From NCBI RefSeq assembly GCF_001550135.1, contig NZ_LRUE01000024.1, positions 1 to 64,000 on the forward strand: a stretch of DNA of 64,000 bases. Reading direction: 5' to 3'. This DNA comes from Pseudoalteromonas shioyasakiensis (GTDB lineage: Bacteria > Pseudomonadota > Gammaproteobacteria > Enterobacterales > Alteromonadaceae). Positions 18,680 through 27,258 of this stretch are shown here, piece after piece (position 1 is the first letter of the stretch; each line of letters begins with the position of its first letter). The notes under the pieces are model-generated. The model saw only the letters and a program-made list of their open reading frames with translations, had not been told where the DNA came from and did no database searches. The position numbers and the translations under genes are program-made.

Positions 18680-19261
18680 TTAACTTTCTAAAAAGGAGAA
18701 AAGTTCAGGAAAAAGCTCCACTACACCCAAAATGATCAATAACACAATGACCATTGCAATAAGCGAATAGAGTAGGGTGTTTGAGCGTTTTTTAACAGGC
18801 TCTGTTAATGCGTCTTCAAGTAGCAAGTCATCTTCTTGCCAGCTATCGTCGCTATCAGCAACGCTATTATTTTCAAGCTCAGGTAAACGTTGCTCTAAGT
18901 CATCAAGTTTTTCTTCTAGGCGAATAAGACTACTGGTGATGTAATCTAGGGCATCAAAAATACGTTCTTCACGCTCTTTGGCCTGTGCGGCTGTATTGTC
19001 TGATTGGCTGCTGGTGGCTGCTTTGGTAATCGGTTGGAGCTTGGCTTTAATGCCAACACTGGCGAGTAACTTTGCTTGTTTTAGTGCTTTATCTTGCTCG
19101 CTTGGTGCAAATAATGGCTTATGCTCAAACAGGGTCGCAACTTTATCTGTTGTAGTTTTTAGTTTTGCAGCTAGTTGCTCTGTTGCTTGTGCTTGGTCGA
19201 CACCGGCTTCAAGCCCTGCAAACATAACGCGAAATTTTTCTGCCATTTGCTGATTATCCAA
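18680..19261 (-). CDS. Hypothetical C-terminally anchored coiled-coil protein
   Basis: A 193-residue protein I cannot name. Residues 1-80 form a helix-rich domain (LFEHKPLFAPSEQDKALKQ, then LASVGIKAKLQPI). This resembles short N-terminal modules of some bacterial membrane proteins, but only weakly. Residues 100-135 have coiled-coil character (LIRLEEKLDDLEQRLPELE). An acidic stretch follows, then one hydrophobic helix at about 168-188, giving a tail-anchored topology with the bulk in the cytoplasm. It precedes fau by 13 bp and is probably cotranscribed. Confidence 0.75.
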   Translation of the reverse strand: MDNQQMAEKFRVMFAGLEAGVDQAQATEQLAAKLKTTTDKVATLFEHKPLFAPSEQDKALKQAKLLASVGIKAKLQPITKAATSSQSDNTAAQAKEREERIFDALDYITSSLIRLEEKLDDLEQRLPELENNSVADSDDSWQEDDLLLEDALTEPVKKRSNTLLYSLIAMVIVLLIILGVVELFPELFSFLES

Positions 19262-19310
19262 ATCCTTAAATCAATGACTTGAGTATATACCCAAAAAGAT
19301 TAGCGTAAAA

Positions 19311-19338
19311 ACAAAAGCCCGTATAAAACGGGCTTTTT
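19311..19338 (-). terminator. Intrinsic terminator of the S10 peptidase gene
   Basis: A 10-bp perfect stem AAAAGCCCGT / ACGGGCTTTT with a five-base loop. On the minus strand it is followed by TTTTG and more T. It lies 27 bp after the stop. Confidence 0.9.
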
Positions 19339-19364
19339 CTGTTATGGTTTTGCAAATACGCTGT

Positions 19365-20882
19365 TTAGTATTTTGCAGCTTTACCTTCGGCAGGCAGTGA
19401 TTTAAGGATAAAATCACGTAAGTCATTATTTGATGACTCAAGATCAGCATGGCGTAAATACATCATGTGACCACTGCGATAGCCTTTAAAGCTTAAGCGA
19501 TCTTTCATTTTGCCACTTGGATCTAACTGCCACATTGTGTATTTAGCATCAAAGTAGTTTGTAGCACCATCGTAGTAGCCAGATTGAATCATCACGTTTA
19601 AGTATGGGTTTTGTGCCATTGCTAAACGTAAGTTTTCACCTGTGTTGTTGCCTGAGCGATCCCAAGGGTGAACATTACCAAATAGGTTATATTTGATATC
19701 GGTTTTGTAATTAAGCTCTTCACGTAGGTAATAGTTAATCGCTGGCGTGAATGAGTGTAACCATGAAGTAAGCTCAGCCCAGTAATCAGGTGACTCACCT
19801 GCATCACGTTTGTCGATACCTAGGTAACGAGAATCTAAACGGCCCACAGTTTGGCCGCGCTCGCGTAATAGCTCTTTCCAGAAGAAGTTATTTGGAATAT
19901 CAAGGTTATTTTGCTCAACAAACTTTTCAGATAAACCTGCGTATTTTGCTGCTTGCTTGATGATGGCACGCTTTTCATCAGCAGGTAAAAAACCACCTTT
20001 AGCAATTGCAGGTAAGAACTTGTTCACAGTGAACTGTTCAACTTCAGGTAATAATTCGTCTAAGTCTTTTGCCTGTAAGTCTGCGCTAAGGGCTTTGTGG
20101 TACCAAGCGGTTGCTGCAAAGTAAGGTAAGCGATTAGCAGCTTCTACCGGGCCTTCACGTTTAATACCAATTTCAGTTGGTGATACTAAAATAACGCCGT
20201 TGATATACATCCATTGGCGATTTTGTAATTCATGAGCAAGACCAGAAACACGAGTCGTACCATAGCTCTCACCAATTAAGAACTTAGGTGAACGCCAACG
20301 CTCGTTGCGAGAAACAAAGGTGTTTAACCATTCTGCTAAGTATTTGATGTCAGCGTTAACACCAAAGAACATTTTTTGTTGGTCTGACTTACTTGGCAAC
20401 TCACCTTTTTCATTTTCAAGAACGCGCGAGTAACCGGTGTTAACTGGGTTAATATAAACAATATCAGCCACGTCTAAAATTGAGTAAGGGTTATCTTTTA
20501 CGCCATAAGGTTGGACTGGGTAACCTTCGTCATCAATTTTTAATACACGTGGACCAGTATAGGCAAGGTGCATCCATACTGACGCAGAACCTGGGCCACC
20601 ATTAAATGAAAAGACTAAAGGACGTTTTGTTCTATCGTCTACTTTATCGCGGGTATAATAAGTATATTGCAGCGTTGCAACGGCATCGCCTTGCTCATTC
20701 CAAACTGGTTGCGTGCCTGTGGTTGCGGTATATGAAAAGCGCTCACCATTAATGCGGGCTTTGTGCTCTGTTACCACTTTGCTGTCAACGTCAATACGAC
20801 GTCCGTTATCAGCAAAGCTTGGAGTACTGAAGGTCAGTGTTAGTGCTGTCACTGACAAGCCAATAAAACTAACTAGTTTCAT
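19365..20882 (-). CDS. S10-family serine carboxypeptidase-like peptidase
   Basis: A secreted peptidase of 505 residues. A signal peptide covers about residues 1-24 (ends PSFA-D). The oxyanion segment FSFNGGPGSASVW lies near residue 92, the nucleophile is Ser206 in GESYG, and the Asp and His of the triad are probably in GYYDGATN and YRSGHMMYLRH near the C-terminus. Family members release C-terminal residues from peptides. It is periplasmic or exported, and monocistronic. Confidence 0.9.
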   Translation of the reverse strand: MKLVSFIGLSVTALTLTFSTPSFADNGRRIDVDSKVVTEHKARINGERFSYTATTGTQPVWNEQGDAVATLQYTYYTRDKVDDRTKRPLVFSFNGGPGSASVWMHLAYTGPRVLKIDDEGYPVQPYGVKDNPYSILDVADIVYINPVNTGYSRVLENEKGELPSKSDQQKMFFGVNADIKYLAEWLNTFVSRNERWRSPKFLIGESYGTTRVSGLAHELQNRQWMYINGVILVSPTEIGIKREGPVEAANRLPYFAATAWYHKALSADLQAKDLDELLPEVEQFTVNKFLPAIAKGGFLPADEKRAIIKQAAKYAGLSEKFVEQNNLDIPNNFFWKELLRERGQTVGRLDSRYLGIDKRDAGESPDYWAELTSWLHSFTPAINYYLREELNYKTDIKYNLFGNVHPWDRSGNNTGENLRLAMAQNPYLNVMIQSGYYDGATNYFDAKYTMWQLDPSGKMKDRLSFKGYRSGHMMYLRHADLESSNNDLRDFILKSLPAEGKAAKY

Positions 20883-21126
20883 GTTGATTCCTTATTATTC
20901 GAATTGCAGCTATTAAAAAGTAAAGCAAACTCGATGACAAACTAATGAGACTAGTGACCAATATTAGCTGTTAAACAGAAAAATAACCGAAAATGTTGAG
21001 CTGGTTACAAAAAAGTGCATTTTTTTAGCAAAGATATTTTGCTTAATTATTTAGCTAGATTAAAAAATGGCGTATATTTAGCGTGTTTATAATCTGTGTA
21101 CACGTGCTTAAGAAAGAGAAGTTGCA

Positions 21127-22356
21127 ATGCAAAGAGTATTAGTAGTTGAAGACAGTAAAGTAGTACAGCAAGTGTTACGTCACCTCGCTGCTCACTATTT
21201 AGATGTAGCTGTCGACTTTGCGTGGTCTTTAAAAGAGGGCGTCTCTTTAATTTCAGAGCACGATTACACTTTAGCTTTAGTCGATTTAACGCTACCTGAT
21301 GCGATGAATGGCGAAGTAGCTAAATACACCTTATCAAAAAACATCCCGACCGTTGTTCTAACATCAAAGATTGATGAATACATTCGCCAGCAGATGTTAG
21401 AGCTTGGTGTGGTTGATTACGTGGTTAAAGATAACCGCGACTCATACCATTATGCGATCAAACTTGTTGCACAATTACTTAGAAACGATGGTAGCAAAGC
21501 GCTGGTGGCTGATGACTCAGTACTAAGTCGCACTTTAATGAAGCAAATGCTCGAAAAGCAGTTGTTTGATGTACGCGATGCTCAAGATGGTGAACAAGCA
21601 CTACAAATGCTGAAAGACGATCCTGAAATCAAGCTGCTACTCACTGACTATGCTATGCCAACAATGGATGGTTTTGAGCTCGTTAAGGCGGTACGTAATT
21701 TCCGCGGCCGAGATGACTTAGCTATTATCGGTTTATCAGGTGCCGGTAAGCATGGTTTATCGGCGCGTTTTATTAAATACGGCGCTAACGACTTTTTAAC
21801 TAAGCCGTTTATGAATGAAGAGTTTCATTGTCGTGTTATGCAAACAATGGAGCAGCTTGCTTTAATAGCCGATATAAAAGAAAGCGCATACCGCGACCAT
21901 TTAACTGGCTTGCATAATCGTCGTTATTTTTATCAATACGCAGAAAAACTGCTTAAAAATGTTGAGCAAGAAAACGTATTAGCTTTGCTTGATATCGACT
22001 TCTTTAAAAATGTGAACGACCAGTTTGGTCATGAAGCAGGTGATCAGGCGCTAAAACAAGTGTCTTCATTTTTAAAGACTAAGTTTGATGACTTCACTAT
22101 CGCGAGAATCGGCGGCGAAGAATTTGCCGTGGTACTGCATAATATGGACTTAGCTAAGGCCGAATCAAGGCTCAATACCTTCAGAGAGCAGTTAGCAAGC
22201 CATGCCTTTTCAATTAACGGTGAGCCTTACTCGTTAACTATGAGTATTGGTATGACTCAATTCCAAAAAGTATCGCTTACAGCTGCGATGCGCATTGCTG
22301 ACAAGGCCTTATATCAAGCCAAACAGCAAGATCGGAACTGCTTAGTTAAACTATAG
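21127..22356 (+). CDS. Diguanylate cyclase with two receiver domains
   Basis: A 409-residue protein with the REC-REC-GGDEF order also seen in PleD. The first receiver (1-120) has VEDSKVV and LALVDLTLPD; the second (about 122-245) has VADDSVLSR and LLTDYAMPTMDG, so both keep a likely phosphoacceptor Asp. The cyclase domain (about 255-409) has RIGGEEF, so it should make c-di-GMP. The inhibitory RxxD site five residues before the signature is absent. AAGAGAAG lies 5-12 bp upstream of the ATG. No kinase is adjacent. Confidence 0.92.
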   Translation: MQRVLVVEDSKVVQQVLRHLAAHYLDVAVDFAWSLKEGVSLISEHDYTLALVDLTLPDAMNGEVAKYTLSKNIPTVVLTSKIDEYIRQQMLELGVVDYVVKDNRDSYHYAIKLVAQLLRNDGSKALVADDSVLSRTLMKQMLEKQLFDVRDAQDGEQALQMLKDDPEIKLLLTDYAMPTMDGFELVKAVRNFRGRDDLAIIGLSGAGKHGLSARFIKYGANDFLTKPFMNEEFHCRVMQTMEQLALIADIKESAYRDHLTGLHNRRYFYQYAEKLLKNVEQENVLALLDIDFFKNVNDQFGHEAGDQALKQVSSFLKTKFDDFTIARIGGEEFAVVLHNMDLAKAESRLNTFREQLASHAFSINGEPYSLTMSIGMTQFQKVSLTAAMRIADKALYQAKQQDRNCLVKL

Positions 22357-22390
22357 TTGTGCTAATTGCACCAGCGCTGGTTAATTGTTA

Positions 22391-22420
22391 AAAAAATGCA
22401 CCAATAGGGTGCATTTTTTT
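22391..22420 (+). terminator. Intrinsic terminator of the REC-REC-GGDEF gene
   Basis: A 12-bp stem AAAAAATGCACC / GGTGCATTTTTT with a five-base loop and a T-run, about 35 bp after the stop. Confidence 0.9.
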
Positions 22421-22475
22421 TGTGAAAAAACCAATTTTTATTTTTAAGTTATTGAAAATAAGTAATAAAAAATAG

Positions 22476-22491
22476 TGGCACAAAGGTTGGA
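22476..22491 (+). promoter_or_regulatory. Sigma-54 type promoter of glnK-amtB
   Basis: TGGCACAAAGGTTGGA matches the sigma-54 consensus TGGCAC-N5-TTGCA except for one base in the -12 element (GG in place of GC). The two elements have the required 10-bp spacing. It lies about 47 bp before the glnK start, where a nitrogen-regulated promoter is expected. An NtrC site would be further upstream; I did not identify one. Confidence 0.78.
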
Positions 22492-22504
22492 TTGTATAAG
22501 CTAA

Positions 22505-22876
<372 letters not shown>

Positions 22877-22885
22877 GGGGGAATT

Positions 22886-24115
22886 ATGGAAAACACTATC
22901 GTAGAGTTGAAGTTCTCACTCGACACTTTTTACTTTTTAATGTCGGGTGTTTTAGTAATGTGGATGGCGGCTGGTTTCGCTATGCTTGAAGCAGGTTTAG
23001 TTCGTGCAAAAAATACAACAGAAATCCTAACTAAAAACGTTGCACTATTTTCTATTGCCTGCACTATGTTCTTATTAGTGGGTTACAACATCATGTATGT
23101 TGATAACGCAGAAGGTGGTTTCATCCCTTCATTTGGCGCATTAATCGGCACTCAAGCTGCTGATGCGGATCACTCTTTAGAGTCTGATTTCTTCTTCCAA
23201 GTTGTGTTCGTAGCAACAGCTATGTCAATCGTATCTGGTGCGGTTGCTGAGCGTATGAAGTTATGGGCATTCTTAATTTTCACTGTTGTTTTAACTGGTT
23301 TCATCTACCCAATCGAAGGTTACTGGACTTGGGGCGCTGGTTTCTTATCTGAAATGGGCTTTGTTGACTTCGCTGGTTCTGCAATCGTTCACGGTGCAGG
23401 TGCTGCGGCAGCGCTAGCTGGTGTACTTTTCCTAGGTGCTCGTAAGGGTAAATACGGTAAAAACGGTGAAATCTACCCAATTCCTGGTTCTAACTTACCG
23501 TTAGCAACTCTAGGTACATTAATCCTTTGGATGGGTTGGTTCGGCTTTAACGGTGGTTCACAGCTACTTGTTTCTGACGCTGAAAACGCAACAGCGGTTG
23601 GTAAAATCTTCTTAAACACTAACGCAGCAGCAGCGTGTGGCGCAATTGCAGCACTATTCGTATGTAAAGTGTTATGGGGTAAAGCTGATTTAACTATGGT
23701 TCTTAATGGTGCACTAGCAGGTCTAGTAACGATTACTGCAGAGCCTGCATCTCCAACGCCATTACTTGCTTGTTTACTTGGTCTATTAGGTGGTTCACTG
23801 GTTGTATTTAGCATCGTTGCTCTTGATAAAGCGAAAATCGATGACCCTGTAGGTGCTATCTCTGTACATGGTGTGTGTGGTGCATTAGGTATCATGTTAG
23901 TACCACTTTCAAACTCTGATGCAACCTTTGTTAATCAATTAATTGGCTTAGTATGTATCTTAGGATTTGTGTTCATCGCGTCATCAATCGTATGGGCAAT
24001 CCTGAAAAATACCATGGGTATCCGTGTTACCGAAGAAGAAGAACTAAACGGTATGGATCAACATGACTGTGGTATTGATGCTTACCCTGAGTTTGTATCA
24101 GTTCGCAGTAACTAA
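22886..24115 (+). CDS. amtB: Ammonium transporter
   Basis: An Amt/Rh-family channel of 409 residues with about eleven membrane helices. The ammonium-pore twin histidines are probably in AIVHGAGAAAA near residue 170 and SVHGVCGALG near residue 325, and the family segment LWMGWFGFNGGS is present. Unlike E. coli AmtB it shows no cleaved signal peptide; the first hydrophobic helix starts at about residue 15. It is cotranscribed with glnK and ends at a terminator. Confidence 0.96.
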   Translation: MENTIVELKFSLDTFYFLMSGVLVMWMAAGFAMLEAGLVRAKNTTEILTKNVALFSIACTMFLLVGYNIMYVDNAEGGFIPSFGALIGTQAADADHSLESDFFFQVVFVATAMSIVSGAVAERMKLWAFLIFTVVLTGFIYPIEGYWTWGAGFLSEMGFVDFAGSAIVHGAGAAAALAGVLFLGARKGKYGKNGEIYPIPGSNLPLATLGTLILWMGWFGFNGGSQLLVSDAENATAVGKIFLNTNAAAACGAIAALFVCKVLWGKADLTMVLNGALAGLVTITAEPASPTPLLACLLGLLGGSLVVFSIVALDKAKIDDPVGAISVHGVCGALGIMLVPLSNSDATFVNQLIGLVCILGFVFIASSIVWAILKNTMGIRVTEEEELNGMDQHDCGIDAYPEFVSVRSN

Positions 24116-24170
24116 TCTTGGTGCGTGCAAATAGCACGCCCATAACAATATCATTGTGTGTTCAAATCAA

Positions 24171-24196
24171 AGCTCTACTTAGGTAGGGCTTTTTTG
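24171..24196 (+). terminator. Intrinsic terminator of glnK-amtB
   Basis: An 8-bp stem AGCTCTAC / GTAGGGCT (one T-G pair) with loop TTAG, followed by six T. Confidence 0.9.
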
Positions 24197-24276
24197 CGTT
24201 TAAATAAGTCTTTTCTGATAGGCGAAATCGCTATTTTTTGACTATGCTTAATGTTCATTTCTAACAAGGAAAAACG

Positions 24277-24438
24277 ATGGATAACAAACTCTTGCTTATA
24301 ATTATTTCGCTGTTTTTACCGCCTGTTGCGGTATTTTTAAAAGCGGGCGCAGGTAAAGACTTAGTGATTAACATTATTCTATGCTTTATCTTCTTTATAC
24401 CTGCTGTGATCCACTCACTCTGGTTGTGTACACGCTAA
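24277..24438 (+). CDS. YqaE/Pmp3-family small membrane protein
   Basis: A 53-residue protein made of two hydrophobic helices (about 4-20 and 28-47). They are joined by a turn FLKAGAGKDLVINI and followed by a short tail. The LPPVAVFLKAG and INIILCFIFFIPAVIHSLW pattern is that of the Pmp3/YqaE (UPF0057) family, linked in other organisms to membrane potential and salt or stress response. AAGGA lies 6 bp before the ATG. The function here is not shown. Confidence 0.88.
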   Translation: MDNKLLLIIISLFLPPVAVFLKAGAGKDLVINIILCFIFFIPAVIHSLWLCTR

Positions 24439-24454
24439 ACGAGTTTAAGTGACT

Positions 24455-24511
24455 GTTAATTTTACAGGTGTTAATATTGCGCTGTTCAAGGCGTAATCCT
24501 GTAAAATTAAC
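24455..24511. repeat. 14-bp perfect inverted repeat before mrcB
   Basis: GTTAATTTTACAGG at 24455-24468 is repeated in inverse as CCTGTAAAATTAAC at 24498-24511, with a 29-bp spacer. It lies between yqaE and mrcB, 18 bp before the mrcB start. It could be a long hairpin in the mRNA leader, a regulator site or a small repeat element. Confidence 0.8.
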
Positions 24512-24529
24512 TGACCAATAGCGAACTCA

Positions 24530-26854
24530 ATGGCTGATAAAAAAACTCCTGCAAAAAAATCGTCTAGTAAACCGAAGGCGACATCAAAAAAAACTACCGC
24601 TAAGCGCTCACGCGCACCTCAAGGGCCAGCTAAAGCTAGTGTATTAAGAAAACTTTGGTCAATTTTTTGGAAGCTTTCACTTGCTGTGATTGTTGCCATG
24701 GTGCTGTATCTAATTTATTTAGATGCAAAAATTACTCGCCAATTTGAAGGCAATAAATGGCAGTTACCTGCACAAGTGTATGCTCGTGCAATGAGCTTTT
24801 ATCCTGGGCAATATTTGTCTCAGCAAGAGGTTATTTGGGAGTTAAACCGTTTAAATTATTCATCTGTAAATAAGCTAAGCCGTACAGGCCAGTATGTTAA
24901 ATCAGCTAACAGTATTAAAGTGTACCGCCGTGAATTTGAATTTTATGATGGCCTTGAAGATTCACAAGTGGTTGAGCTGCGTTTTTCAGGGCAGAAATTA
25001 GCAACTATCAAAGATAAATTTGGTCGTCGTTTAAACAGCGCTCGATTAGAGCCGGTTCAAATAGCTCGCATTGGTAATGATTCAAAACAAGACCGCGAGT
25101 TTGTGCCGTTAGATAAATTTCCGCCGATGCTAAAAGACACTTTACTGGTGGTTGAAGATCGTAATTTCTATCAACACCATGGCGTATCTGTGTGGTCAAT
25201 TATGCGCGCTTTATACAGCAATATTAAAGCCGGACGTACAGTGCAAGGGGGCAGTACCTTAACCCAGCAATTAGCAAAGAATATATACCTTACCCGTGAG
25301 CGTTCACTGGTACGTAAGTTCAATGAAGCGCTTATCGCTCTGATATTAGATTACCGCTACAGCAAAGATGACATTTTAGAAGCTTACCTCAATGAAGTGT
25401 ATTTAGGTCAGTCTTACAATCAAGGCGTTCACGGTATGGGTCTTGCCGCTGAGTTTTATTTTTCAAAGCCTGTGGATGAGCTTGAATACGACCAAATTGC
25501 GCTATTAGTGGCTATGGTTAAAGGTCCTTCATATTACAACCCACGTCGTTATAGTGAGCGTGCAATGGAGCGTCGTGATCTAGTACTGCGCTTAATGGTT
25601 GAAAATAAATTGATTGATACCCGTGAATACCGTGCGGCATTAAAGCGTCCAATTGATATTGCACCAATGAAAGACAGTCTGCAAAAGTCGTATCCGGGTT
25701 ACTTAGAATTAGTTAATCGAGAATTAAAGCGCCTGCTACCTGATCAGCAAGTGTTAGATGCCGGGGTGCGTGTATTCACCTATTTTGACTTACAAAAGCA
25801 AACGGCCATGGAAGAGTCGGTTGAGGCAAGTTTACCTTATCTAGAAAGACGCCCTAAAACAGAAGAGCTTGAAGCGGCGATGATCTCTGTCAACGTTGAA
25901 AAGGGTGGGGTGTCGGCATTAGTTGCGGGCCGTGACGTACGTTATTTTGGTTTTAACCGTGTACTTGATACCAAACGTAATATTGGTTCACTCGTTAAGC
26001 CTGCCGTTTATTTAACAGCATTTGAAAGTGGTCAGTTTAATGTTGCCACCTTGGTGGATGACTCTCCGCTGCAAGTGACTAATGAGCAGGGGAAAGTTTG
26101 GCAACCAGAGAACTTCGACAAGCAGTTCCGCGGCCCTATGCCACTATACAAAGCATTTAGTAACAGTATTAATATTCCTGCGGTTAACACTGGCCTTGAT
26201 GTTGGAGTTGATAAAGTAGCTGATACCTTAAAGCGTTTAGGTGTAGAAGGGCGTATTGATCAATACCCGTCATTACTTTTAGGTGCACTTGAGCTTTCAA
26301 GCTTTGAAGTAGCGCAGCTATATACAACCCTTGCTGCTGATGGTCAGTACCGCGAATTAACGTCTATTTCAGCACTGACTGACTCAGTAGGTAAGGTGCT
26401 TTATAAACATGATGTCAGCTCACAAAAACGTTTTGATGATGCATCAATTTACATGACTAAGTACGCAATGAAGCGCGTGACAAAAGATGGTACAGCAAAG
26501 CGTTTAAACGCCCACTTCCCATCAATTCAACTTGCAGGTAAAACAGGCACTAGTAATGATTTACGCGATAGCTGGTTTGCAGGTTTTGACCAAAATACCG
26601 TAACTGTTGCATGGATTGGTCGCGACGATAACAAGAGCACAGGTTTAACGGGCAGTGTTGGCGCACTAGAAGCTTACATTCGTTACCTTAAACCACTCAA
26701 CCCTGAAGCCATAGCGGATACTCGCCCTGCTTCTATTCGTTGGGCATTCATTAATGAAGAAACTGGTCTGCAAGCGCCTCCTGGTTGCGGCAAAGTGGTG
26801 CAGCTACCCATTCGTGCCAGTGAGTTTGAGCCTAGACCTAATTGTCAGCGCTAA
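24530..26854 (+). CDS. mrcB: Penicillin-binding protein 1B, bifunctional peptidoglycan synthase
   Basis: A class A PBP of 774 residues. A lysine-rich cytoplasmic tail (1-40) precedes one membrane helix (about 44-65). The glycosyltransferase has the catalytic Glu209 in VEDRNFYQHHG and QGGSTLTQQLAKN. The transpeptidase has the active serine in GSLVKPA, then SNSIN, and KTGTSNDLRDSWFAGF. It polymerises and cross-links peptidoglycan in the periplasm. Domain order and length fit PBP1B (with UB2H) better than PBP1A. Confidence 0.95.
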   Translation: MADKKTPAKKSSSKPKATSKKTTAKRSRAPQGPAKASVLRKLWSIFWKLSLAVIVAMVLYLIYLDAKITRQFEGNKWQLPAQVYARAMSFYPGQYLSQQEVIWELNRLNYSSVNKLSRTGQYVKSANSIKVYRREFEFYDGLEDSQVVELRFSGQKLATIKDKFGRRLNSARLEPVQIARIGNDSKQDREFVPLDKFPPMLKDTLLVVEDRNFYQHHGVSVWSIMRALYSNIKAGRTVQGGSTLTQQLAKNIYLTRERSLVRKFNEALIALILDYRYSKDDILEAYLNEVYLGQSYNQGVHGMGLAAEFYFSKPVDELEYDQIALLVAMVKGPSYYNPRRYSERAMERRDLVLRLMVENKLIDTREYRAALKRPIDIAPMKDSLQKSYPGYLELVNRELKRLLPDQQVLDAGVRVFTYFDLQKQTAMEESVEASLPYLERRPKTEELEAAMISVNVEKGGVSALVAGRDVRYFGFNRVLDTKRNIGSLVKPAVYLTAFESGQFNVATLVDDSPLQVTNEQGKVWQPENFDKQFRGPMPLYKAFSNSINIPAVNTGLDVGVDKVADTLKRLGVEGRIDQYPSLLLGALELSSFEVAQLYTTLAADGQYRELTSISALTDSVGKVLYKHDVSSQKRFDDASIYMTKYAMKRVTKDGTAKRLNAHFPSIQLAGKTGTSNDLRDSWFAGFDQNTVTVAWIGRDDNKSTGLTGSVGALEAYIRYLKPLNPEAIADTRPASIRWAFINEETGLQAPPGCGKVVQLPIRASEFEPRPNCQR

Positions 26855-26870
26855 ACTTGGCCATTGAATC

Positions 26871-26904
26871 ATTTAGCTCAACACAGAGTTGAGCTAAATT
26901 TTGT
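26871..26904 (+). terminator. Intrinsic terminator of mrcB
   Basis: A 12-bp perfect stem ATTTAGCTCAAC / GTTGAGCTAAAT with a five-base loop and a short T-run, 17 bp after the stop. Confidence 0.85.
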
Positions 26905-27201
26905 ACGCTATTCATTACCATAAGTGCACTTTTCTCAGTGTCTTTGGCATCTTCAGCGTGCTATGAATTACAGTGCTTTGTGGCTGCTTGTACCGTACTT
27001 TATTTCCCTGATATTTCTGAATTAAGCGCTAATGCTGACATCGTTTTTTAACTGCTATTTATATGATTTTACTTTGAGATCTTTATCTCAAAGTAGTGCT
27101 TTCACTTGCATTTTCTTAGCTTAACTGAGTTGTAACTTGATTAATTGAAGATAAAAATTGACGAACTATTGAAGTACTAATTAGGTTTAAATGTAAAAAA
27201 T
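26905..27201. other. Gene-free stretch with one strong hairpin
   Basis: No gene is visible. An 11-bp perfect hairpin TACTTTGAGAT-CTTT-ATCTCAAAGTA lies at 27070-27095 without a T-run. The rest is A/T-rich. Confidence 0.6.
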
Positions 27202-27224
27202 AAAAGCCTCATAAAGAGGCTTTT
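27202..27224 (-). terminator. Intrinsic terminator of the TonB receptor gene
   Basis: A 9-bp stem AAAAGCCTC / GAGGCTTTT with a five-base loop; T-rich sequence follows on the minus strand. It lies 35 bp after the stop. Confidence 0.88.
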
Positions 27225-27258
27225 AGAGTTATTGCTTTTCTTACTAATTTAATCGAAA

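Noticed and set aside
18667-19364. 6S RNA gene next to the cyclo-ligase gene
   Set aside because: In many relatives ssrS lies upstream of this gene, but here a protein gene begins 13 bp away and the 100 bp beyond it do not resemble 6S RNA.
21127-22356. Two-component system with adjacent kinase
   Set aside because: No histidine kinase gene lies next to the double-receiver cyclase.
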